Position numbers and translations under genes: made by a program. Below the pieces are notes generated by a model that was not told where the DNA came from, searched no databases, and was given only the letters and a program-made list of their open reading frames with translations. This document shows, in pieces, positions 22,655 through 32,277 of a stretch of 64,000 nt of DNA. Origin of the DNA: Acanthamoeba lenticulata (Eukaryota > Discosea > Longamoebia > Acanthamoebidae); the NCBI GenBank assembly GCA_002179805.1, contig NAVB01000225.1, forward strand, positions 62,001-126,000, read 5' to 3'. Every line of letters begins with the position of its first letter. Position 1 is the first letter of the stretch.

Positions 22655-24194
22655 TTAGGAGTGCTGCTGCTCGTAAGGCCGGACATCGTAGTCGGTGCGG
22701 GCCTTGACCAACGGGAGAGCCGTCAGAAGGGCCTCTATCTCGAGCCAGGGCACCTGGGACAGGCCCAGCACGTTGAGGATGCGCAGGCTGCGGCGGCACA
22801 CACAGTCGTCGGCGATCAGCGCGCGCACGGCCGCTCCGGTCACGTTGATGCTCTTCTGGAGGTCGAGCGTGTGGAGGCGACTCAGGTGCTGCGCCGCCGC
22901 GATCACGCACAAGTCGTCGACGAACGGGCTGCGCAGCCGCAGCACGGAGAGGCGGGTGCAAGCGGTGATGACGCCGCGCATGCCGTCTTCTGTGAGGTAC
23001 AGGCAGTCGCGGATGTCGAGCACGGTGAGGCTCGCCGCGAGACACGACCCGATGCTCCCCAGAGCGGCGTCTCTGATCTCCAGCCCTGTTGTCGCCCCAC
23101 ACATGAGTGAATTGTCCAAGTAGGGAAGAAGGGGAAGTACCTTGCACGTCAAGGTGGCGTAGCTTGTCGGTGTGGACCAGGTGCTCAAAGGTCGAGTCGC
23201 GGGCGATGCCCAAGCAGAACTTGGCCACCAACTTCTCCAGGTTGGTGCAGCACTGCAGCAGGTTCGTGACGGCCTCGTCGCTTACCTTGGTGCATCCTTG
23301 GAGGCAGAGGAAGTGGAACCCTTCAGACAACAATAACATGTTGGAAGAAGAGGAAGAGAGGCCACACCCCAGATGTTGAGGGCGCGCAGGGTGGTCGGGT
23401 GGTGCTGGGTCAGCGCCTTGATCACACGGTCGGTGATGATGGCCAGGCCCTGCACGTTGAGCTTGGCCAGGTTTGGGCACTTTTCAATGACCGCCACTAC
23501 ACCTTCGTCCTTTATACGGTAGCATCCCTGCAGGTAGTTTGGGGGAGAGCATTGGAGGGCCAAGTTGAGGCGTCGTAACGTCAGGTCAAGAGCACACAAG
23601 TTGGCGAACCTTGAGCCGTAGGGCGGTGAGCTGAGGACAAGCGAGGGCAATGGTAGCCAGGTTGGCCGACGTGACCTGCGTGCAGGCTTCCAGTGAGAGC
23701 GACCGCAGCCCGCCGAAGCGGGCAAAGTTGTTGTTGATGGTAGCCGTGTTGAGCCGCCGCAGACCGCACAGGCTGAGGCCCGTGAGGCGCGACGCGGCGC
23801 CAGATGGGTGCTGAGCGGCCGCCTCGAGCAGCTCCGGCGACAGGTTCGAGTCGCAGCGGTGGAGTCGCAACTCGGCCAGGCGTGTACACGAGGCCAGGAG
23901 GGTAGACACTGCATGGGCGCCGAGCCGCACGCTCGGACCGATGACATCCAGCCGCTCCAGCATGGCACTGCGCCGGGCTACAACCTCGACCGCCATATCG
24001 CACGTGAGGCCCGACGTCGGCCCGTCACGGGCGACGTGCAGACGCAGGTGGCGGCGTCGCCAGCAGAGGGCGGCCCACTCGCGACAGACGGCAGTGCACG
24101 CGCACAGGTCTCGTACCGAGTCCAGCCAGCCGAACACTCCCTCCCACATTTCTAAGGGCAGTACTTCATCTACCGCTTTCGGCTGTGGATCCAT
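22655..24194 (-). CDS. F-box/LRR protein (SCF substrate adaptor type)
   Basis: The N-terminus encodes an F-box: LPLEMWEGVFGWLDSVRDLC followed by VCREWAALCWRR. About a dozen cysteine-containing leucine-rich repeats of the FBXL/AMN1 type follow over three or four exons. Examples are LRSLSLEACTQVTSANLATI, GCYRIKDEGVVAVIEKCPNL, GCTKVSDEAVTNLLQCCTNL and LTVLDIRDCLYLTEDGMRGV. The family bridges Skp1-cullin to a substrate held by the LRR solenoid. The product is complete at about 460 residues and ends PYEQQHS. It converges with the CKAP2-like gene (182-bp gap). No substrate can be inferred. Confidence 0.87.
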
Positions 24195-24350
24195 CTTGCA
24201 AGGCGTTGTTTGGTGCAGCGAAAAAGTATACTAAAGGCCAATTTCATTTCTTTTTATTTGTTGTGTTTTTTTTTTAGTTCTTCTTCTTCTTCTACATGAA
24301 CGCTGGCGCACTGCAGAACGGTCTCTGCGTGAGCGAAGATTCAAACTGGA

Positions 24351-25059
24351 TCACAAGATGGTTTGAGACCGCATATCGTACCTTAGCTCTCCGGCAACAA
24401 GTTCGTCGGCACGGCTCTGGTCAATCTTGGTGAAGTCGCCTCGTGCGAGCCGCAGGCCCAGCCTCTCCGCGTTCACCTCCTTCTCGGTTCGCACGCCCTG
24501 CGGACATCGTCAGCTCCCTCATCAAAGAAGAAAGTGGCAGAAGGAAGAAGCACCAGAAAACGCAGAAGGGGAGTCATTGGGGACCAGCCCGTAATGGAAT
24601 GTTGAAGGAGCGCGATGGAGGCGACGAGGGTGATGAGGTAGCAGGAATGGTGGTTGTACCACCAACCCCCGAGCAGGCCGCCAGCCGAAACGAGACCAGT
24701 GATGAGCATGATCATACGCGCTACAGTCCACTCGCGGTCCAAGCTGGCCAGCCGTTTGGTCATGAGCTCTGGAGACATCTATGGTACAGGCACGTGCCGA
24801 GTCTCTTAGCGACGTTCTCTTTGCTCTACCGAGATGAGCGTACCTCTTTGAAGTAAGCAACACGGTCGACTGTCTTGCGTCGTATCTCCTCGTCTACGCG
24901 GGTGGGCTTCAGTGGAGGCGCTTTACTGCTGAGTCGTTCTCGTCTTCCCTCTTCGGGCAGCGGCGCCTCAGGCCCGCTCTCACTTTCCATGCGGTCTCGG
25001 GACTTGTTCCGTACGGGACTCATCCGTTCGCGCTGCAGCATGGCCTCTTCTTCGGACAT
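24351..25059 (-). CDS. DUF2892-type small membrane protein
   Basis: Three exons give about 180 residues. A charged Arg/Glu-rich N-terminus (MSEEEAMLQRERMSPVRNKS) precedes LDREWTVARMIMLITGLVSA, then a second hydrophobic segment CYLITLVASIALLQHSITGW, then GVRTEKEVNAERLGLRLARG. Two membrane helices, a G[WF]xPM turn and a closing LGxRT-x-E-ER-x-ALKALRGDF-like helix form the pattern of the bacterial DUF2892 (YgaP-membrane) family. The function of that family is not defined. The eukaryotic N-terminal extension could be a targeting region. The last exon reads to TGA at 24351; a further downstream splice cannot be excluded. Confidence 0.6.
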
Positions 25060-25149
25060 GTGTGGATGTGTTGTGGTCTTTATCTTGCTTCTTTGTGTTT
25101 ACAAAGAAAGCAAAACCCATTCTTCAACCTGCCCTCCCTTCAGCACACG

Positions 25150-25700
25150 CGAATGTCAACTACTTCAATCCTCGCCCCGTGAGAGATGCCCTCCCGATCG
25201 CTTTCGGTTGCCCCTTCTCTGACATGTCCCTTTCTTTTCTCTTGCTTTGGCCTGCTGACGTGGCCCCACGTCACGTTAGCAAGGCTGTGCACAAGCTTTA
25301 GCACCACGCGGGCCGTGGGCGTGGCCAACGACCAGAACGTGGCCGGCGGCGAGCACAAGCGTAAGGCCCGGAAGAAGATTGCTACAACGATGAAGAGATC
25401 TTCATTCCTACGTTCTGCTCCGTCACACCTGGCAGCCCCGCAACACATCCTGCAGCTCGCGCCAGTTGGTTCGACATTTTGTTGACCACTCACCCAAGGC
25501 CGAGGCTACGAGGACAAGCTTGCGCCCTCAAAGTCCAGTTTCGTAGCATTTGGTTGTTTGGCGTCGACCATGGTATTGCTGCTGGTAACGACGACGATGA
25601 CGGCAGGAAGGGCAACGTCAATGGGTGCGGCAAGACATGCGGCGGGAAACCGCCGGGAACTGGGCCGCCACCGAGGTCGGCATTCTCAGCCCAGTGGTAG
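25150..25700 (+). CDS. Unresolved plus-strand multi-exon locus (weak HIG1-like hint)
   Basis: The gap between two minus-strand genes contains GC-rich plus-strand sequence in several short frames. One reconstruction starts MSTTSILAP (ATG 25152) with donor GTGAGA and continues TTRAVGVANDQNVAGGEHK to a strong donor GTAAGG near 25360. Further on, YEDKLAPSKSSFVAFGCLAS at about 25508-25570 begins like a HIG1 (hypoxia-induced) domain, whose usual motif is VPIGCLATT plus a TM helix. However, the following helix needs an implausibly short intron to stay in family register. I could not settle exon order or the stop. It is reported as a probable gene with unknown product. Confidence 0.25.
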
Positions 25701-25809
25701 ACTACGCTTCATGGCCCCAAAGATTGGACCACATGAAGCACCAACAGTTGAACATGCCCAGCCTCTTGTACTTGCTTTTCAATCCCCTGAAAAGGGGAAG
25801 CGGACCAAC

Positions 25810-27278
25810 TCAGGTACGCGGGACGCGATCAGATATGCATTGCCACGGGTAGAGGGGCGGGTGGGCGCTGGCCTTATCGAGCGCCTCCATGTGGCGCGTC
25901 TCAAGGGTCCAGCCTGCCGCACCCAGGTTGTCCTGCAGCTGTTCCTCGCTACGTGCGCCCACGATCACCGACGTGACTCCCGGCTTCTGCAGCAGCCACC
26001 TGAAGCGCAGAGGATGAAAGTGGTGGTGATGATGATGACGTGATCAAATGGTCATTAATGTTTCTGCTGGCGAAGTTGTTGAAAGGGAAGGTGTGCACTT
26101 ACCGTAGCGAGACCTGGGCAGGCGTCTTGTCGGTCTCGGCGGCCACCTGAGCCACGGTGTCGATCACCTTCCATGTTTGGTCGTTGTTATAGGACGAGAA
26201 GCTGCCCTCGGCCCACCCGGCCTTCTCGGCCCAGGCCACGCGCGAGTCCTCCTTCGGGCCCTCGCGCTTCGCCTTCCCGGCCAGCCAGCCGCCCTGCGAT
26301 GAATTGCCAGTCGAGATGATGTCAGTTATGACGTTCCTGCTCGCGCTTGGCCGATGCCATCAGAGAACTGCGTCGCGCGGAAGGGTGACCTTAAGGGGTG
26401 ACCAGGGCAACACAGCGAGACCCTCCTCGAGAGCCAGCGGGATGATGTCCCACTCCGTGGCTCGGCACAGCAGGTTGTACTGCGGTTGCAGGCTAATAAT
26501 TGCTGCAAATATAAGGAAAAAAATGAAAGGTCAGGCCAAAAAGAAAACATAAAAAATAAAATGGTTGTAAAAAGAAAAAGAACGAAGCAGGACGTACGCT
26601 CCCAGCCCATGTGCTCAGTGACGCCGATGGCCTTCTGGACCATCCAGGCCGGGAAGTTGGAGAGGCCGATGTGGTGCACTTTGCCGCTGCGAACGAGGTC
26701 GTGCAGGGTGCGCAGGGTGTCCACAATTGGCGTGCTGGGGTCAGGCGAGTGAAGCTGCAGAAGATCGACGTGTGCGAGGCCCAAGCGCTCGAGACTGCGC
26801 TCCAATGACTCAACAATGTGGCGCCGACTGAGGCCCGTATCATTGATGCCCGGCCCGCTCTTGCCGCGGACCTTAGTGGCCACCACGAGGCCGCGCCGCC
26901 TCTCGTCGCCTCCACGGGCCAGCCAGCGCCCCAGCAGCTCCTCGCTGCTTCCATACACGTCTGTGAAGCAACAGCCCGCTTTAAGATTCACGTGCCCAGC
27001 TCAACCAGACGAGGTTACAGAGAGAGCACCAGCGGTATCAACAAAGTTGCCCCCAGCCGCGACGAAGCTATCGAGCAGGCGGAAGGACGTCTCTTGGTCA
27101 GCAGCAGGCAGGCCCCACGGGCCCTTCCCTGCGTGGGCAGAAGAGAGGTTCAGTTGCTTTCTTCGAAGGATGGGCGAAGTAGGAGTGCAGATCAACCGTC
27201 AGTGGAGAGGGTCATAAGACCAAAACAAAGCTCGGACACGAGCAGGCCGGTGCCTTTGCCCAAGAACCGATACTTCAT
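25810..27278 (-). CDS. Aldo/keto reductase
   Basis: An NADPH-dependent AKR TIM-barrel enzyme of about 340 residues from five exons. It starts [20 protein letters not shown] at 27278, the standard AKR opening beta-hairpin. The catalytic tetrad is present: Asp and Tyr in [16 protein letters not shown] (across a splice), Lys in [11 protein letters not shown], and His in [29 protein letters not shown] and [17 protein letters not shown] are typical barrel strands 6-7. The cofactor-binding end is [20 protein letters not shown]. The group resembles YajO/GstV-like and potassium-channel-beta-like AKRs, which reduce aldehydes and ketones in the cytosol; the substrate is unknown. It ends convergently with the unresolved plus-strand locus. 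Start choice is firm because the ATG gives the family N-terminus directly. Confidence 0.9.
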
Positions 27279-27368
27279 CTCTGTCTCGTGCTCCATCGTT
27301 TGTGTTTCATCCTTTTTATTTTATTTTTATTCAGTTTTTTGGTGCGGTATTCAAGTTATGCTCCACAA

Positions 27369-27954
27369 TCACCACAACACCTCCTCGGTGAAGAGCTCAG
27401 CCTCGGAGCGCTCGTGATGCGCGTGGACTTTGTGCTCGTGGTAGTGGATGCCCAGGTATTTGTTGTGGTAAGTGACGCGGAAGGCCACCCGGCCCATGTG
27501 GTGCTCCATGTGGAACTTGGTGTTGTACTCGTGGTGCTCGTGTGTGAGGAAGACTGAGGGGCGACCGTTTAGCCACTTGATCTTGAGCAAAGAGAGAAGA
27601 GGTGAGGGTTTAAGAAAGGCCTTGTACCATAGGTGCCGTCGATGGCAAGGTACTTCCCGTTGTGGAGGTTCTTGATCTCCACCACGTCATCGTAGAGGTG
27701 CTTGATAACCCAAATGCCATGATCACCTGCCGGTACAAGTAGTGGTGAGTGCATGCTGAGGAATGGGCGATGCAGAATAATGACGTACCATGGTGGTGGG
27801 TGTCTGGCCGAACAACGCCATCTTCGGCCACGAGATAGTGGCCAGAGGCCGACCGCAGGCAAGCCTTGTGACCACTCGAGTAGAAGGAATAGCCATGAGG
27901 AGGTTCATAGACTTGATAGGAGTTGTGCTGATGGTGGTGAGGGTGTCCGAACAT
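27369..27954 (-). CDS. Hisactophilin-like histidine-rich beta-trefoil protein
   Basis: Three exons give about 150 residues, very rich in His. MFGHPHHHQHNSYQVYEPP precedes a trefoil: ACLRSASGHYLVAEDGVVRP, VVEIKNLHNGKYLAIDGTYG, VFLTHEHHEYNTKFHMEHH, then VAFRVTYHNKYLGIHYHEHK, ending FTEEVLW. The repeated G[KR]YL and FxxEHH pattern and His-loaded loops match Dictyostelium hisactophilin, a pH-sensing, myristoylated actin-binding protein of the cortex. Hisactophilin begins MGN with N-myristoylation; here the start is MFGH, so that lipid anchor looks absent unless another start is used. Function as a pH-dependent actin or membrane binder is inferred. It is divergently placed from DUF4139 gene A. Confidence 0.75.
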
Positions 27955-28337
27955 TGTGAAGGAAGTAGATAACGTGTTAGATGACGCCTTGGTGACTTGG
28001 TGTTGGTCCCTCAGTGCCTCCGCCTATTTGTAGTGGTTGTTGCGGGGGTGGTAGTGCCTCGCGAGTGGCGCCGTACATGCCATTAGGAGAAAGCACTACG
28101 GCTCTAGCTGCGGGCTTGCTGTCCCCGCAAGATGAGCCCACAATAACCCCCGGTCACGTGCTTGACCGCGAAACAAAATGCAGCTAGCAAGAGAAAATTA
28201 TTATTTCTTTCCTTTTCCTCTGGTGGTCAAGAGGAAAAGGAAAAACCAAATTGGGCAATTTCAGCTAACGCCATGGCCACAACATAAAAGCCACTGCGCT
28301 GTGCATTTTATTGTATGACGAACACACAGTGACCGCA
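27955..28337. promoter_or_regulatory. Divergent promoter between hisactophilin-like and DUF4139-A genes
   Basis: This 383-bp gap has no coding signal. It holds a CACGTG at about 28155 and two inverted repeats close to the DUF4139-A start, annotated separately. Either gene could be served. Confidence 0.5.
28208..28243. promoter_or_regulatory. Inverted repeat, 14-bp arms, 8-bp loop
   Basis: TTTCCTTTTCCTCT (28208-28221) and its exact complement AGAGGAAAAGGAAA (28230-28243) flank GGTGGTCA. A second small dyad, AAATTG-GG-CAATTT (28248-28261), follows at once. Both lie within 130 bp of the DUF4139-A ATG. Confidence 0.65.
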
Positions 28338-31300
28338 ATGGAGCCGCAAAGTGAACTCGAGGTGCGCAAGAGAAAGCGCTCGTCGGGTGGTGAGCCGGCC
28401 GCGCCAAGCAGCATCCAGACAACTGCCAGCAGCTCGCCCGAGGACGAGGACACGCCACCGCAATTCCCGGTGCGCAAGGTGGTGCTGTCCAAGACTGGCA
28501 TCGGCTACTTTGAGCGGTGCGCCAGTCCTCCTCCTCCTCCTCCTCCTCTCACGCTGGTATGGTCGCCCACGCTGAATGTGTGCACCCCAGGGAGGATGAC
28601 GTGGCGGGTGGCCAGCAGTTCCACCTCCAGTTCAAGAGCAGCGACATGAACGACGTACTCAAGTCTCTCACCATCATCCAGCTGCCGGGCGGCGAACCAG
28701 GTGACACCCAATCAGCTTGCTCTATTAAAAACAAAATACACCTTTTTCTGACCGTCTTGCAGGGCGCAAGCGGGCCAAGCCGGGCAGCAATGACGGCGAT
28801 GGTGACGGCGAGGAAGACCGACAGTTGGCGGCCAACAGCCCTGTTAGTGCGTTGCACCCCCGTGGTGGGCGTGCGTGGTAAAGGTAACATGTCGACTCAC
28901 TCCTTCCGCGTGGCGTGCCGACGCGCGCATGCAGGCCTGGTTGCGTCGGTCAGCTACGAGTCGACAAAGCCGTTTGACAAGCAGCTCGACGACCTCTCCA
29001 TCTCGCTCAACGAGCACTCGTGCCTGCGCGAGCTGTTGACGCAGGTCAAGGGCACGCCCGTCGCCGTCGAGGTCATGCGCCAGGGCAAGCGCGAGACCGT
29101 CGAGGGCATCGTCATCGGTACGTCCGGCCGCGTGGTTCGAGGTCTTGTGCCCTCCTGGCTCATGTTGCGCCTTCCTTTTTCCAAAGGGCTGGAGTCAAAG
29201 GAGCGCTACCAGCCCGAGTGCCACACGGCGCACTACTTGGCGCTGCTGGTGGCCGGCCGAGCCGTCCAGTACTTTGACTTGGCGTCGATCGTGCGTCTCC
29301 GCCTCATCAACTACCTGCTGCGCCAAGACCTGCGGCGCCTTCTCGCCATCCACCTCCAGGTGCGTGCGCCCGTGCTCCGCCGTGTGCTCCGCCTTTGAAG
29401 TACCGGGACGATGGTGAGGACGATGATGATTGATGACTGGCGGACGCGCCTGCAGGCCAAGAAGAAGGAGGTCCGATCGGTGACGGGCTACACGCGCGGC
29501 ACCGGCGAGCAGCGCACGGTCCGGGCGTCGTACATCGTCGAGGCGCCCGTCTGGAAGACCACCTACCGCCTCTTCCTCTTCTCTGCTCCCGCCGAGGGCA
29601 ACACCGGCAGCAGCGCCAGTGGGGCCGACGCCATGGCCGTGGTGAACGAGGAGCCTCGGCGCGAGCCGGTCCTGGAGGGATGGGCGCTGGTGGACAACAT
29701 GCAGAACGAGGACTGGCGCGGGGTGGAGCTCTCACTCGTGTCCGGCGCGTCCAACTCGTTCATCTACGACCTCTACAACCCGCGCTTCGCCGCTCGCACC
29801 GAGGTGCTTGCGCGGCTTTCTCTCCTTGTCGTTCACCTCCCCGAGATTGTTGCGCGGGACCCACACCATCAGGTGCTGCGAATGCGCGCAGGTCGAGGTG
29901 GAGCAGGAGGAGACGCTCGCGCCGCCGACGCTCGAGGACGCCATCGCGCAGCACGACGTCGCCGCCCTAGCCCAAGCCGAGGCCCAGCGCGACGAGCGTG
30001 CGAATATGTGCCCTTTCTTCTTTTTATTGGACTTAGAATTATTCTATTTCTTATTCTGATTATTTTTTATTTCCAGGTCGAGCGGCGCCGGTCATCCGCG
30101 CGCGTGGTTCCAGTCCTCCGCCACTGCCAATGCCAACCCAGCCCGCCATGGCGTATCCTGCGCAGTATGCGCAGTATGCGCTACAACCGCAGCAGCCGCA
30201 GCTGCAGCTCCTGATGCAGCAAATGCAGCAACCGGCAGTGCCGGGCGTCATGGCCTTTGGGGCGGGCTACGGCGGCGGTGCCAAGCGGAAGAAGGCCCGC
30301 CGCCGTGACGAGGACGAGGACGAGGATGAGGAGGAGGAAGAGGACGACTTTGGCGAGTGGGACATTCCGCGGTGTCTCTACGAGAACGAGGAAGAGACGG
30401 TTGCGCCCGCGGCGGCGGCTACGGCAGCCCCGTCGTCGGTGGAGGTCGAGGTGGCGCCCAAGAAGATGGAGATGGCCGACCTGTTCCAGTACAAGATCAC
30501 CAGCGCCGTCGACGTCCTCCGCCTCCAGTCGGCCCTCGTGCCCTTTGTCCGCGCGCCCCTCGACGGCGCCGTCAAGGCCGTCGTCTACAACAAGGTCCGC
30601 GCCCCAAGTCATGACGCTGACAATCAGGATGTTGATGTTGACGATGGTGATGATGCTGATGATGAACAGAACGTGCGAGAGGACAACCCGCTGGCGGTGA
30701 TCAAGTTCAAGAACGTGTGCGGCGTGCCGCTCGAGGGCGGGCCGCTGAGCCTGTTCGAGGACGGCGCCTACGTGGGCGAGGCCATGCTGCCGCGGGTCAA
30801 GGTCAACGAGGAGCTGTTCGTGGCTTACGCCGTCGACCTCAAGACGTCGGTCACCGTGACCGAGTCCTCCGAGCGTTACGTCTCTCTCGTGTCCCTTCTT
30901 CTTCTTCTTCTTCTTCTTTTGCTCGCGTTTGGCGCATCGTCTCATCTCATGCTGGTCAACCACACAACAGTCCGGGAGCCCCACCAGGTCGACGCTGGGC
31001 AGGTCGATTGGGAGAGGGGCCAGCTGTACGTGCGGCGGTGGCGCGTGCTGGAGTTCACGTACGTCATCGACAACAAGAACGACCGCCCGATCGACCACTT
31101 TTACCTCGAGGTCCCCCCCCTCTCTTCTTTCTTCTTTCGATGGTCAGCTTTGTCGTGTTTTTGCGGCTGACGTCAGCATGTGGTGGCCACGCGGGACGTC
31201 TCGATCGATCCAGCATACGAGGAAGGGACAGGAGCTCGTGGAGACGCCCGAGCCTGATGCCCGGCTGAACCATCTGTTCCGGTTCAAGCTGGTCGTGCCG

Positions 31301-32019
31301 GCCCGCCAGACCGTCAAGTTTGTCGTCAAGTACGTCGATTGCCTCGATTGTTGCCGTTGAGTCCATCATCGCGCCTCCTCCTTTTCCCTCCTTTTGACCA
31401 ACACTCTGTCGTCCACCGCGCAGGGAGCGGGAGCCAAGCCAAGAGACCTACTGGGTCAAGGACGTGACCCAGGAGCAGGCCGACCAGTGGTTCGCCGCGG
31501 TACGTGCCCGCGCAGGCCGCTATTCAGCTGGAAAGTCGCTCACGGCCTTACTACGGGGACAGGGCTATTTCACCGCCTTGATCAAGGAGACGCTCGACGC
31601 CGTCATCCAACGTAACGCTGAGGCGGCCCAACTGAGGAAGACGCTGGCGGGGCTGATGAAAGACAAGAGCTCGCTCGAGGAGGACATATCGCGCTGCACC
31701 TCTTGTTTGGATTCGCTTCACCTCAGCCGCAAACGCCACGCCGCGTGCGTCCCTCTCGTCCACCGTGCGCACCAGCTCATGCTCTTTACCACACGGCTCA
31801 CATGGAGGAGATGCTGCATGTCTTCTTGTTCTCTTCTGCCCGTTCGAGCACAGAGCGCAGAGCAAGTACAGGAACTTCTTCACCAAGGAGCTCAACCAGA
31901 GCCAGACCGACCACTCCCGAGTCGAGAAGGAGGTCGAGGCGCTCCAGGAGCAGCTCACCAAGAACGAGACCCAGCGGCTGGGCCTTGCCAACAGCGTCCG
32001 CTTTTTCACGCGCCTCTGA
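28338..32019 (+). CDS. DUF4139-type protein, paralogue A
   Basis: Many exons give roughly 750 residues. After a Ser/Glu-rich leader comes FPVRKVVLSKTGIGYFER, then [38 protein letters not shown] and GTPVAVEVMRQGKRETVEG. These match the N-terminal part of the DUF4139 family known from bacteria. The DUF4139 core follows: VRASYIVEAPVWKTTYRL, LEGWALVDNMQNEDWRGVEL and SLVSGASNSFIYDLYNPRF. A paralogue-specific insert holds QPQQPQLQLLMQQMQQ, the basic run KRKKARRR and a Glu/Asp run; it could act as a nuclear signal. ADLFQYKITSAVDVLRLQSA, GGPLSLFEDGAYVGEAMLPR and FTYVIDNKNDRPIDHFYLE complete the core, before a C-terminal coiled coil ending FFTRL. Biochemical function is unknown. An intron near 30900 carries a TTC repeat. 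Confidence 0.75.
30895..30920. repeat. (TTC)n microsatellite in an intron
   Basis: Seven or so TTC units in a pyrimidine-rich stretch. It probably serves as part of the polypyrimidine tract of an intron in DUF4139 gene A. Confidence 0.6.
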
Positions 32020-32277
32020 GAAGCTACAGCCCTCAGCTTCACAGGCCACATGAACACATGGTAGAAGTAAACAAAGTTGTTTTTATTTCTGCTGAACGAG
32101 TTCAGCGCGTTGGCGGCTCCTCTCGCACCCCTGCACCCATCTGGATGTAAGAAGACACATGCGCTTAAAACTTGTTTGACTGAACGGAGGAGTACGTACC
32201 AAAAGAGGGACCGAGAGGCCTCTGTCTGACAGCAGCAATCGAAGGGCCCTTCCGGGCAACCGGTACGACCGGTTACC
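32020..32277. terminator. Convergent 3' flank, DUF4139-A and helicase/methyltransferase genes
   Basis: 258 bp between two stops facing each other. It has no coding signal; a polyadenylation region for both genes is the only expected content. Confidence 0.4.
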
